Assembly (NCBI GenBank): GCA_034698045.1 | Contig: JAQGAU010000145.1 | Coordinates: 1-37,920 of the forward strand | DNA: 37,920 bases | Direction of reading: 5' to 3' | DNA from: Paramacrobiotus richtersi | Taxonomy: Eukaryota; Tardigrada; Eutardigrada; Parachela; Macrobiotidae | In this document: positions 19,707 through 30,812 of the stretch, in pieces | Layout of the letters: every line of letters starts with the position of its first letter | Numbering within the stretch: the first letter of the stretch is position 1 | Position numbers and translations under genes: made by a program | The notes under the pieces: generated by a model | What the model was told of the DNA's origin: nothing | What the model saw: the letters and a program-made list of their open reading frames with translations, nothing else | The model's database searches: none

Positions 19707-22700
19707 TTAATAAATACTACTCCGCCGCAATACATGATGTTGATGGCTACTTTTGTCCTCTTTATAGAGATCCGCGATTTCCTTCTCGTATTTTTCTCGA
19801 ATTTCTTCCCTTTTCGCCTTATTCGAGGCCGTAAGGCACCCATTCTCTACGGAAAATCCTTCCTGCAGCAGGCAAACTTTTCTGGGGATTTCGTAGGATT
19901 TCATGCCCATTTCCTTGCCAATGCGGTTCAGTTCATCGAGGATTCGCTTTTCGACTCCGTCTATTTCCTTCGACTTTCTCCTGGCTTTCTGATCCCTGGA
20001 TGTTGTCACTGATGCGTCGTTTGGATATACCAATGCGACACAATACGGGTATCGGCTGTCACCATCGATAAAGATGTTGCTGATGAGATCTGAGCGGGAG
20101 AAGACACCTTCTAAACGCTCCGGCGCCAAATACTCGCCTTGACTCAGTTTAAAGACATGCTTTTTCCGGTCGAAAATCTGCAGATTTCCATCCTAAAAAT
20201 CGAAATACATAACGAGAAAAGTTCGGAAATCTAGTTGGTATATTGATTTTACAAGACAAAGGCATCGTGCTACTGATAGAAAATGAAACGAGATAAACAG
20301 TTTCGATTGATGTCTGACAGTCTGAAGAAATCAGTACGATCGAAAAAACATATTGCTTAATTACGTATTTTTCTACTGCATTTCTGTCAGTTTACATTGA
20401 TCGCTTTCTTGTCTGTTTGACCAGTAATCTATATAAGTAAAACGCTTTTCGGAATTAAGAGAGAAATTATTCGATTATTATTTTTTGTCATGAACATACC
20501 GGCAGCCACATGCCAATATCACCGGTATGTAGCCATCCGTCTTTATCGATAGTTTCGGCCGTTTTATCCGGCATCTTATAGTATCCGCTCATCAGATAGT
20601 CGGCACGGACACAAACTTCTCCTTTCCCCTCCGCAGCAGAGTATCCCATCTTTGGTACGTCCACCAGCTTGATTTCTGTATCAGTAAACGGAATTCCCAC
20701 TTGATCAACGGAAAGCTCACCGTACGCGTTCAGCGTGAAGGGTCCGCATGATTCTGTTTGACCATATCCTTCAGCAATCTTGAAAAGATCAACAAATTTC
20801 TAACCAGTGCAAGTACAATTTCAGTACTTCTATCAGTTCAATCGTAATAACGTACTCTAACGTTATGTATAATTATTGCCGATTCGATAAAGCAGATAAA
20901 ACTACTTTTGTTTGTTTGCATTGTTTGCGTTTTTGTTCATTCAGTTTTTTATGAGATCTATATAATCTGTATAATTATAATTATCTATAATTATATAAAG
21001 CTATAATTATATATATAACTATATTAATTATATATAACTATAATCAATTATTATTATGTATAATTATTAATTATTTGTATAATTAATTCTCATGAATTAT
21101 AGTTAGCAGTAAATTTATATAAAAATATCGAAAAGGTTTGTTACTTCTGAGAACGTACATAGCATCCAAACACCGCGCGCATATAATTCAAAACATCTCC
21201 ATCGGTCGACGCGGAACCGGTTAGTCCAATCCTAACTTTTCCACCCAATATATTCTGGTATTTCTTCAGTATCAGTTTATCCCACAAGGAGTTCTTCCGG
21301 AATACTCCCCACTGCATCTCCATGGTTTTGAACAGTATCCCAATTTTAGCCGGGATCCTTCTCCAGACCGATCGCCGGAGATCGGCCTGAATCTCGTTGT
21401 GGATTCGAGTCATTAGTCGCGGTACAAAAAAGAAGAAGGTTGGCTGCACCGCTTTGGCGTCGTTGTAGATGGCATTGGAATGGTGTATGTCGCCGCTGAC
21501 GTAGCCAATTTTTCCCCCATGTAAATGGATCAGTTTCTCAATGAAACGCTCGCCAATGTGGGCTAGTGGGAGGAAACCGAGACCGCAGTCGTCCGGTGTT
21601 AGTCTAACTGGCTAACACAGAAAAACGAAGAAACTGCACTCAGTGTACTGAGTGAATTTACGTCCTTTGTATGGTTTATACATTTTCCATCGATTTTGTT
21701 GTGGTTGGTAAATGTCAGCCGACTTATCTTACGAAATACGCTACAGATAATGTTATACGTTACAGCATGTTGAAACTCCGTCATACCGTTTAAATTTCGA
21801 AAGATTCATTTTACGACGAAAAAACATAGGCCAACTGCAAAGCTTGAGAACAGTTATTGAACGTACAGTGTGAGTCATATTTATAAACTTTTTTTGCGCA
21901 TACCCGTAAAACAATAAAATAACTGAACATATTTCTTCCGGATAATACTGGTTCAATGCATAACAAAAAGTAAAAAATTCGATGCTCTTACCAGAAAACT
22001 TTTGGCAAAAGATTTCAAATACAGGATGAATTGTCGATGAGTCATCATAACGGCTTTGGCCATTCCGGTCGTCCCGCTTGTAAACAACAGCGTCGCCATC
22101 TGGTCCGGTTGGGATGGACACACCGGGACAGGATTAGAACGCCCCATTTCCTGTCACATAATTACCACGTCGTTGAAGATACGCATTTATCGGTTATCAT
22201 ATGTCTCAAGGAAATGATGAAATTGGCGAATTATTTTAATTGCCAAACTAGAAAACAGTACGAGTACCCGATCGAACTGATTCAATTTACGTTTTCAGTA
22301 CTAACTTACCGATATCGAAAAGAACTAGAGATACAAAGTATATCCCTTCAACTACGAATACTACAGTATATGCATGGAAGCGTTTACTGATGGTGTCATA
22401 ACTATGTATATATGGACTTATTCTTACCTCTACTTTGGCCATGGTAAAAACTTTAACCCCATGGTTTTCGATGTCCATCAGTGTCTTCTTCGGAAGGTGA
22501 TCAACGGTGATAACGGTGCGTAACGTCTTGGGAAACTGACCCTGACCCAGTAATGCATGGAGATGATCATCTCCATCACACACAATCATTTCTAGCTCAC
22601 CTATATTGCAAACACAAGAAAACCCATCCTTATGCTACTTATAGTAAGGATCTGCTTTGCATGTACGCCATACTAGGACTAGACAATTGAGCAAATTAAA

Positions 22701-25700
22701 GTTACTTAATTTGCCCGGAGCGAAGCGACGGGCTATTCCTATGCGCTGAACGTTTGGTAAAATATTTCACCGCGCAAAAGCGCGACACCGACTTTTACAC
22801 AGCGAAGATGGGGAATGCGCCGCTGTCGATTTGCTGTTAGCGCGATACAGTGCGCATTACCAACAGCTCCCTGCTGCCAGTCAATTCCACAAGTAACCGT
22901 TGCAAAGACGGATGTTTTTTTCCAGTGTTGGCGATGGTGGTGTTTGTACAGTGGTAAATTTTATACCATTGGGTATAAAATTTAATTCTCTACAAAACTG
23001 TCGGCTCGGAATTCTCGAAAAGTTGTTAAAGTTTAAACTATCACTTGCAAAAGGCAGAGCACCCGGATGTCCGTGACTCTGTGCAGCTGCGGTTCCGAGT
23101 GTGCGTCTCTCTGTTCCCTTCCAAATCGTGCCCCGCCTGTTCCCTTCCGAATCACAGTGGACTCTTAAGTAACACTTCTACCATGGGTTGTATAACTTTT
23201 ATTGTAAACAATAATTAATTAATATTATCTTTGATACTAACAAGCGTGGCTGCGGCAGCGCGCAGCCCAATCGTGTCTTAAATTTCTAAGTTTTCGGAAT
23301 TTCAAGGTTTTTACTTTGTTTCCCGTTTCGTAAGCTACCCACTGGCAGTAAATTTCAGAAAAACTGCTCGCACTTTGAACTTCTTTCCTTTGGCTTCTTT
23401 CACTTACTTGATAACAGAAGCTCATGGTTGCTAACCGACTGAATTATCACTGTACATTAGGAAGTTTTTCGGTATGTGTTTTGATCACTGTTATCAAAAA
23501 ACCGTACAAAGTTGTAGCAGAAGTCAGAAGAATACATAAAGAGATTTAGAACTAGATACAGTTCTTTGTTTACAGTAAGTCCTTTTTGAGATAAATAAGT
23601 GATGAAAATTAGTAGGTGTAAGATGTTAATTGTTAAACAACGAATAGCAAAAAAGGCTCGTTAGCAGCGCCTGCAGAAAAAGGTTTGCTGCAGAAAACTG
23701 CTCACTTGTTTAAGTTCTGACGTAATGTGGTAAATGTACGTATGTTCTCCTGTCTGTTTCCTTACTGATTGCGCATAGCTGTACGATCTAACTGCACTCT
23801 CGTTGTAATCAGACTTTACCATCTCGCAGTACATAATCGTGGCGACTGTTCTTTCGCCACATCATTCTGATGATTCGAGAAGTTTGATCAGTTTGAAGAG
23901 TTAATAACATCTTTCTTTGGATCCTGGGTGTCTGTGTGTTTCGTGTAGGAAGTAGTTGCTTCTTATCGGAAGCATAGGGCACGGTGTCTAAGGTTATCAG
24001 TGTGTGTGTTGGGATATCACGAACAGCGGTTCGTGATAGCAGGAAGATCTCGCAGCATATCTAAAGAGAGAGTAGTCCAGGGAAGAGTCTTGCTTACCGA
24101 CTAGCGTCGGTTGGTGGTGTATGGTCGGTTTTACGTGGTATAACCGCCATATCCCGTCAGTTCAAACTTTTGTATTGTGCCTCTCACTATACCGGAAAAA
24201 CACCAAAACAGTTGTATTATCAAGCTTAACGATAAGGTCATTGTGGAAGTTTCGCCATTTACAATCAGCCATTTCCAAAACTTCCAAGTCAATTTTAAAA
24301 TTCTGCAAGTTATTTTAAAAACTAATACGCAGGCGCAATTCCGCTTCATGTACTGATCCTTATAATTATATAGGGCAAAAATGCGTCTGATAAGTGTAAC
24401 GGGTAAAATGTATAGTTAAAGCGCTTAGACGTTGAAATATATGAATCTAGAGATATTTGATAGATCTAATAGATATAGATAATCAGTCGCACTGTGGTTA
24501 GGTTTGTCTGCTCGGTAAATAAAATAAACTAAACGAAATGGGTGCCGTTTTTTTATAGGGTCAGAGAGAGGGTGTTTTACTTGGATCGCTCCCTGTTTCG
24601 TTGCACCAAGAAAGAATCGGATTTTGCTTCGCGTGTACGAACTAACTACATCAAGGAAGTTTAAAAAACACAAAGCGGCTTATTAAATCACATATTTCTC
24701 GGTTTGACCGAAATTGCTCGTCGTGTCATACTATAGAGAACATTACAGTAGTACTGCAAAAACGGAATAAAATATATAATTATAATTAATATTATTATAC
24801 CGTCTTATTCCGATATTTTCTGAGCTCCGGGCACACTATCGATAGCATCGATCACTAGTATATTAGATTATGCTGCGCAAGAAACACTGCAAAATTGCAG
24901 TTACGTATGCGACACCCGTAGTACTCTAACACTGTCTTTTATAACTAGGTGAACAGCTGCTTTTTTCTCTTCTTATGATATCTTGTCAAGTTCTGCAACT
25001 GCATGACAACTAAATTTTATACTGGCACATGTAATCTTATTATTTTCTCGTACATTAAAATTTTCTACAATGAGCAACGGCATCATTTAATGCTACTAAC
25101 AGAAGTCAACCAACTGACAGCATCCTTCGCATCCTAGTGAATCGTACAACGGTGCCGTGACCAGTCCGTAAGCGAGACATCCATATTCCGCAACCGTCCA
25201 TTCTAGTGAGGTTTTGGCGAATATACCGACTAGAAATTCGCTATTTGGACGTGCCCCCAGCTCGAGCAGTCCAGCTCCAAAATCCCGCGAACGAGCAATC
25301 AGTTCTTCATATGACAGGTAGACGTATTCTGCGTCAGGTTGCGGCCGATACCCTACGCAGGGTCCGTTTCCTATAAATAGAGCATAGTTTATGGTTTCGA
25401 CTGATGTGCTAATTCCAACATTTTTCAACGTTATTTGATAATTAAATAATTAGCTTGTTTAATCTACAGAAAAAAAGCTTAATAAAGTGCGCACAAAAAA
25501 GGAATATCGACTGTGAAAACTTTACCAGAAGCTCGCTTTCCGACGGATAGCAGTTCAAATAAGTTGTCAGGTAAATCGTCCAGGTAATTATCGGCTGTAC
25601 TTCTACTGGACGTACGACGACGTCGAATTTCTCCATCGATCTGCAAAGTACCAAAGCGTATAGATAATAAAGCGAAAGATGAAAGAAGTGCTATTATTAT

Positions 25701-25889
25701 GTTATCGGTGTGCTATAGAACAGTGGGAGATTTTAACCGAAACAAATCACTTACTTGAACTAATTCGGAGCTTTTTTTGCGTTGAGCAAAAACTGCAGCC
25801 AGGCTCTTTGAGATAGATAGGAATATACTGGAAATGATCCATATGACAGTATCAAGAGCCCGAACAACCGGATGTGGCTGATTATGCAT
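19707..25889 (-). CDS. Long-chain fatty acid-CoA ligase, paralogue B
   Basis: Eight minus-strand exons join in phase: 25889-25755, 25640-25526, 25370-25101, 22600-22428, 22150-21992, 21611-21159, 20778-20500, 20192-19707, giving 689 residues. Motifs are [65 protein letters not shown] and [13 protein letters not shown]. It is the most divergent copy: Ala replaces the P-loop Gly that follows Lys, Gly replaces the gate Phe (IFER to IGER), and the C-terminal TPSQK becomes TASNK. The first four codons (MHNQ) run straight into the anchor exon, so the microexon intron of C and D is absent, although an AATCAG acceptor-like sequence remains. A 2.5-kb intron separates exons 3 and 4, and its donor is GTTAGT. 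Catalysis is probable because the ATP-binding and hinge motifs remain. Confidence 0.9.
20955..21120. repeat. AT-rich palindromic tract in synthetase B intron
   Basis: Repeated TATAATTATA-type words form many short self-complementary stretches. It sits in the intron before the YGQTE exon. Confidence 0.75.
22713..22784. mobile_element. Possible remnant of a small non-coding transposon
   Basis: Two GC-rich hairpins occur close together: GCCCG/CGGGC at 22713-22733 around a GAGCGAAGCGA loop, and CGCGC-AAAA-GCGCG at 22771-22784. Such hairpins in an AT-rich intron resemble the ends of non-autonomous elements (Helitron-like ends carry a short GC hairpin), but no terminal repeats or target duplication were identified. 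Low confidence. Confidence 0.25.
22955..22984. repeat. Perfect 13-bp inverted repeat, 4-base spacer
   Basis: TAAATTTTATACC and GGTATAAAATTTA are exact reverse complements in the large intron of synthetase B. The motif includes a TATAAAA on each strand. Confidence 0.7.
24015..24038. repeat. Perfect 10-bp hairpin with AGCG loop
   Basis: TATCACGAAC and GTTCGTGATA pair exactly around a four-base loop, in the same large intron. Confidence 0.65.
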
Positions 25890-27055
25890 GTCCTTTGTTA
25901 TTTACAGATATATGGGTCGCTTAATTGTTCACAAACGGTATTTTCAAACTGCAGGGTTGGCGATACTTTTCTCCATGACTAACACAATTCCAGACGTGTA
26001 CTTTACATACGTGAAAGGTATCAAAATCTCCCTAATTGTGCGAAAGGCCCGGTTAGGTGAGAATAAGGCTTTCGGAAGGCAAAACGAGATGAGTAATTAA
26101 ACCCGTATGAAATGTGATATGGAGTGGTTTTTACCACCACTTCCATTTACAGAGTCTCAAAATCGTTGTTTAACGCGAAAATGTAAACATAAGCAAGCAC
26201 AACATGTGAAGTCACGTCTGCGTTAATTCTCCAAAGCGCAGGGCATTAGTGCCCTTTGGCAACACGGGTCCAAAAATCGCTGATATACTCAGATGTCTTG
26301 CACTGTTTATCGTAAACAGGTCATTAAGCGATTAGAATGGTGGAGGAAACGTTTCATCAACAAGTCTGTCCTAGTTCTTGATTATTGACATAATTATGGA
26401 TAATCAGTTCTCCAAGCAATATAGATACAGTATGGTCTGAAACTGGATAATGGACAGTTAGGGCATAGAACGGGAAAGATCGGGTAATGAAATCGCTGAA
26501 TACCGAAAATACAGTTTTGTCTGAGTTAGTTTTGTGTACTGTGCTGTACTTAAAGTCACAACGAAAAGCGAGCATTACATTTTAATAATGGTTACGGTCT
26601 TTTAGCTCCACAGAAGCTAAAAATTAATCTAAGACACATGAAATCAACGCTGCAACTTGATGTCTCATGCGCGATGGAAGCCGATATGATACCAGATTTT
26701 CGACCAGACATGTCTGCTTTTAATTTGTCTGTCTGCTTTTGTATTGTAATAATATAATAATAATAATGCGCCTTTTTTTGTGTTGTTTCCGCGTTAACGT
26801 ATCTTCCAGACGCAAAAAGAGCTGCGCCGAAAAATTGTGGTTTATCGATCATTTGTTGACAATGAATTGCTCAGTACAATGTAGTGTGAAAGTTTGCCGT
26901 TGACATATAAACGATGAAATTTCGTGTAACATCATTAAATTTTTATACAGAACGAGGTCAGGGTATGTATCTGTAGAAGAGGTTGGCCATTTTTCTTAAT
27001 GTAAGTCATAAGACAAACAACAAGCTATCGCTTCCGCCACTGCACTGGAATTTGT
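25890..27055. other. Intergenic region between synthetases B and C
   Basis: Holds the 5' flank of B and the 3' flank of C. A short TAA microsatellite lies at about 26747-26767. No gene is supported. Confidence 0.5.
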
Positions 27056-30000
27056 TCACTGGACCCATGAGACATGCTTTCCTGACTGATCTTCCGTATA
27101 CATCCCAGCTATTCTATCCTTAAATTTCATGCGAACGCCATCCCGACGAGTCTTTTGTGATGGTGTCAAGCACCCGTTCTCAATCGAAAACGGCTCATCC
27201 AGAAGGAAAATTTTTTTTGGAACTTCATATGATTTCAGACTGGCTTCTTTGCCAATGCGCAGCGTATCGTCCATAATCAATTCCGTCACCCTCTGCGATG
27301 ACCTTTGATCTTCTGGACTGGGCATACGCGTCTTCAGCGCATCGTAGTTTGGATATACTAATCCCACGCAGAAGGGATATCTGCTGTCACCGTCGATAAA
27401 GATGTTCGTTATCAGTTCCGAACGGCCAAATACACCTTCCAAACGTTCCGGTGCCAAATATTCACCTTGATTCAGTTTGAATATGTGCTTTTTCCGATCA
27501 AAAATTCTTAAATTTCCACTCTAACGAAAATGATCGGGTTACTGTTTAGAGCCTATACTTTCGGACTTTTTGTGAATCTATTCTTCTTACCGGTAGCCAC
27601 ATTCCTATATCACCAGTATGAATAAACCCATCACTATCAATAGTTTCCGCGGTTTTTTCCGGCATTTTAAGGTATCCTTTCATTGTGAACGGGGAGCGCG
27701 AGCAAACTTCACCTTTTCCATCGACAGCGAAGTAGCCCAAATCCGGTACATCCACCAGTTTAACTTCCACTCCGAAGAACGGCACTCCCACGTTGTCTTT
27801 GGATATATCACCGTATGCGGTCATCGCGATCGGACCACAGGCTTCTGACTGACCATAGCCCTCAAAAACCTAATGGAACAAATGTCTAACAGAATGTAGA
27901 CTTTGAAATCGAAGTAACTACGTACGTAACATCCAAAAACGGTCCTTATGAAATTCAGAATCTCCGGATCAGCGGCCGCTCCTCCGCTGATCCCCCCTCG
28001 TACATGGCCTCCCAGGATGTTTTGATATTTTCTAAAGATAATCCTATCCCAGATGGAACGGTTGTGAAACGTCCCTGCTTGCATTTCTAGTTTCTTGAAG
28101 GCGAAACCAATCCTGCTCAGAAAGGACCGCCAGACTGATGCGTTCAGATCCTGTTGGATCTGGTCATACAATCTCGTCATGAGGCGGGGTACGAAAAGGA
28201 AGAACGTCGGCTTCACTTCTTTGGCATCACGCAATAAAGAACTCGCATCTCCACTAACATAAGCTACTTTGCCGCCGTTGATGTGGATCATCTTTTCGGC
28301 TATTCGCTCGAAAATGTGTGGCAGGGGAAGAAAGCCGAGAATAGTGTCGTCTGGAGTGAATTTGATAGGCTGAGAAGTGGAAAGAGATTGAGATAGTTAT
28401 TACTGGCAAAAGTCTGTTTTTGGAAAAATGTTTACTGCTGCTTACCATAAAACCCGAAAGCTGCGACTTCACAGCCAGAATAAGTTGCCGGTGTGTGATC
28501 ATCACGCATTTTGGCATTCCGGTGGTGCCGCTTGTTAATATGAGAGTGGCCAGATCGTCCGGCTTGGATGGATGAATGGGACGCGGGTTTAGGCGCCCGG
28601 ATTCCTAATTCCACGGTAAATTACTGTTAACTATTAATCGCGATGAGAAACAGTACGTAAATTGACGACCACATAACCATAACGCATGTTACCTCGACAG
28701 CCGCCATGGTCATGACTTTGACTCCAAGACTTTCTAGTTCGACCGTCCTGTTTGCCGATAAAGGCTCTATTGTGACAATTGTTCGCAACTTGGAAGGAAG
28801 ACGGCCGTTGCCCAATACTGCGTTAATTTGAGTATCGCCTCCGCAGATCATAATTTCGATGTCACCTGCAGTATAAAGAAGTTTTGTCGTTTGTGATGCA
28901 GTAGGCCGAGTAATCACGAAAAGTACAGATAGATTTGTTTGTAAAAGTCGTTGATCACTTCTTGTATTCTCTTGACGCGTGTATATCATATACACAAAGT
29001 CCCACTGTCTTACAGAATTCAGTTACTTCAAAGCACGCTTCCTGGCCAAGCGATTCGTACAGCGGCGCCGTAACCATCCCATAGGCAAGAATCCCATACT
29101 CCGCAATCGTCCATTCCAGACAGGTCTTGGCAAATATTCCCACGAGGAAGTCTGCCTTCGTTTGACCCCCCAGCATCAGAAGACCGGCACCGAAGTTACG
29201 TGCTCGCTGCATCAGTTCTTCGTAATTCAGGTAGATATACGGGGCGTCCTTGCTTGGTCGATAGCCAACACACGGTCCATTATCTGAAGTTTCAGTGCCA
29301 GTTTGTTAAGAATGTTAAACGATTATTATGTTAACGTCTACAACACTGCGCAGAACATATCGGTGCGATAACTAGCTTTCGACGCCAGTAACTCTGATTT
29401 GACCGCAAATAGCTTCATGTACGTATAGGTAAGATTAGCACAATCAGACGAATAAACATTTGGAAAGCTGTTTTGCTGTCATGGTAATTGGTAAGTACTA
29501 TTGAGTCGCGCAGTTTACCGACCCAATGGCCGCACATAAGGTTAGGAAAGACACTGAGCTGGAAGATTGGTATACCATTCTGCTGACATCAAGACGAGCA
29601 ACAGCCTCACTGTTCGTACCTACCGGAGATTTGCTTCCCGAACTTCAAAATATCGAAAACTCTTTCCGGATATACCATTCGTAGCTCCTGTCCCGCTATC
29701 ACACGTCGACGGCGAACAGCACCATCGATCTGGACAAACAAGTAATTCCGATAAAAAGCGGATAGTGTGTCTGTGTATTAAAGCTATATTTTATTCACTA
29801 CCGATAGGTAATTAAATTTTATTTTCATTCAAGGGTTTTGCACAGCCACTATGCAAACTACTAGCATGGAGACTGAATGAAGAGTTACAAAACAACGTGT
29901 AAGATGTAAGAAGCAAACTGAATACCTCTAACAAATCTTGTCCGATTTTGCCATAGAACGGCTCTCCGAAGCCATAAATCAATCTTTCCAGGATGCACGC

Positions 30001-30206
30001 AAGTAGCCAAACGGCAGTGTGAATTGTGCTGACCACTTTGGCGGTTAGCCATGATGCGATTTTCTATCGGAAAATACATTCGGTGAGAATCTGCGACATT
30101 CGCACACAAGTGCACAGTTTCAGTTTCGTTATCATCAGTTTTTCATTTCAGATAGTAGAAAGGTAGGCCACGGCTATAAAACACAGAACCTTACATTAAA
30201 GCTCAT
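27056..30206 (-). CDS. Long-chain fatty acid-CoA ligase, paralogue C
   Basis: Nine minus-strand exons join in phase: 30206-30195, 30063-29926, 29729-29624, 29283-29014, 28865-28693, 28604-28446, 28369-27926, 27869-27591, 27520-27056, giving 681 residues. The first exon encodes only MSFN. The anchor is [17 protein letters not shown]. Motifs are [64 protein letters not shown] and [13 protein letters not shown]. Odd points: Cys in the P-loop after Lys, where A and D have Gly; Asn in FKLNQGE, where the others have Ser; Pro in the gate; and YGQSE rather than YGQTE. The microexon is the least certain part, since it rests on splice signals and on its match in length and phase to copy D. Confidence 0.91.
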
Positions 30207-30812
30207 TTCATAAGTTTAAGCGGCATACAATCCAACCGCTAACAAGAACTTTTTCTGTGCTTTCCCACAAAATCCATCAAAGCCTGATATCTCAGCAACT
30301 TCAGCTGCATTAAAAAAAATATGCGAATTCGATGTTTTGAATACTTCTGCGCGCTTATCGTCACCGATAGGCACCAGTCGTCCAAGGACCGATAAGAAAG
30401 GCAGTGTGATAACATTATCTAGTCGTATTGCCTGTCAGGACATTACACGAAGCCATCGCTGCGCCATTCCATTTTTCTTATCAATACTTTCAGTGAAATC
30501 TTATCTCAGCTGGAACACGACAAATACAACTCTGCGTTTGATTCCAATCGCAACAATCTACAGTAAAATTTTACTAACGAATAGTACAAATTGTACAATG
30601 TAGTGTCAAACAAAAGCGTGAGATAACCATCAATGCTGTTTTCTTTTTTTCCACAATAATAACTCTATTCCCATAAAAAAACATTCTGTTTCATTCATTT
30701 CTCCAGGAATCAGCGGTATACACACCAAAATTAAAATCTAAAAATTACAAAATACAACCACGGTTTGATATAAAGCATACAAGAGAATACTGTCGCATAA
30801 TCAACAAGCCAA
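30207..30812. other. Intergenic region between synthetases C and D
   Basis: These 606 bases contain the 5' flank of C and the 3' flank of D. No gene or canonical minus-strand AATAAA was identified. Confidence 0.5.

Larger units (their letters stand above)
22601..25100 (-). other. Oversized intron of synthetase B
   Basis: This is 2.5 kb, against 151-670 bases at the same place in the other three copies. Its left part (22713-22870) is richer in GC than the surrounding introns and holds short hairpins, which suggests an inserted element. No long open frame with a recognisable domain was found in either strand. Confidence 0.55.

Noticed and set aside
21099-21120. AT-rich palindromes as possible replication origin or telomere-like DNA
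   Set aside because: They are simple low-complexity intron sequence, with similar tracts near 18230 and 32690 and no telomeric repeat.
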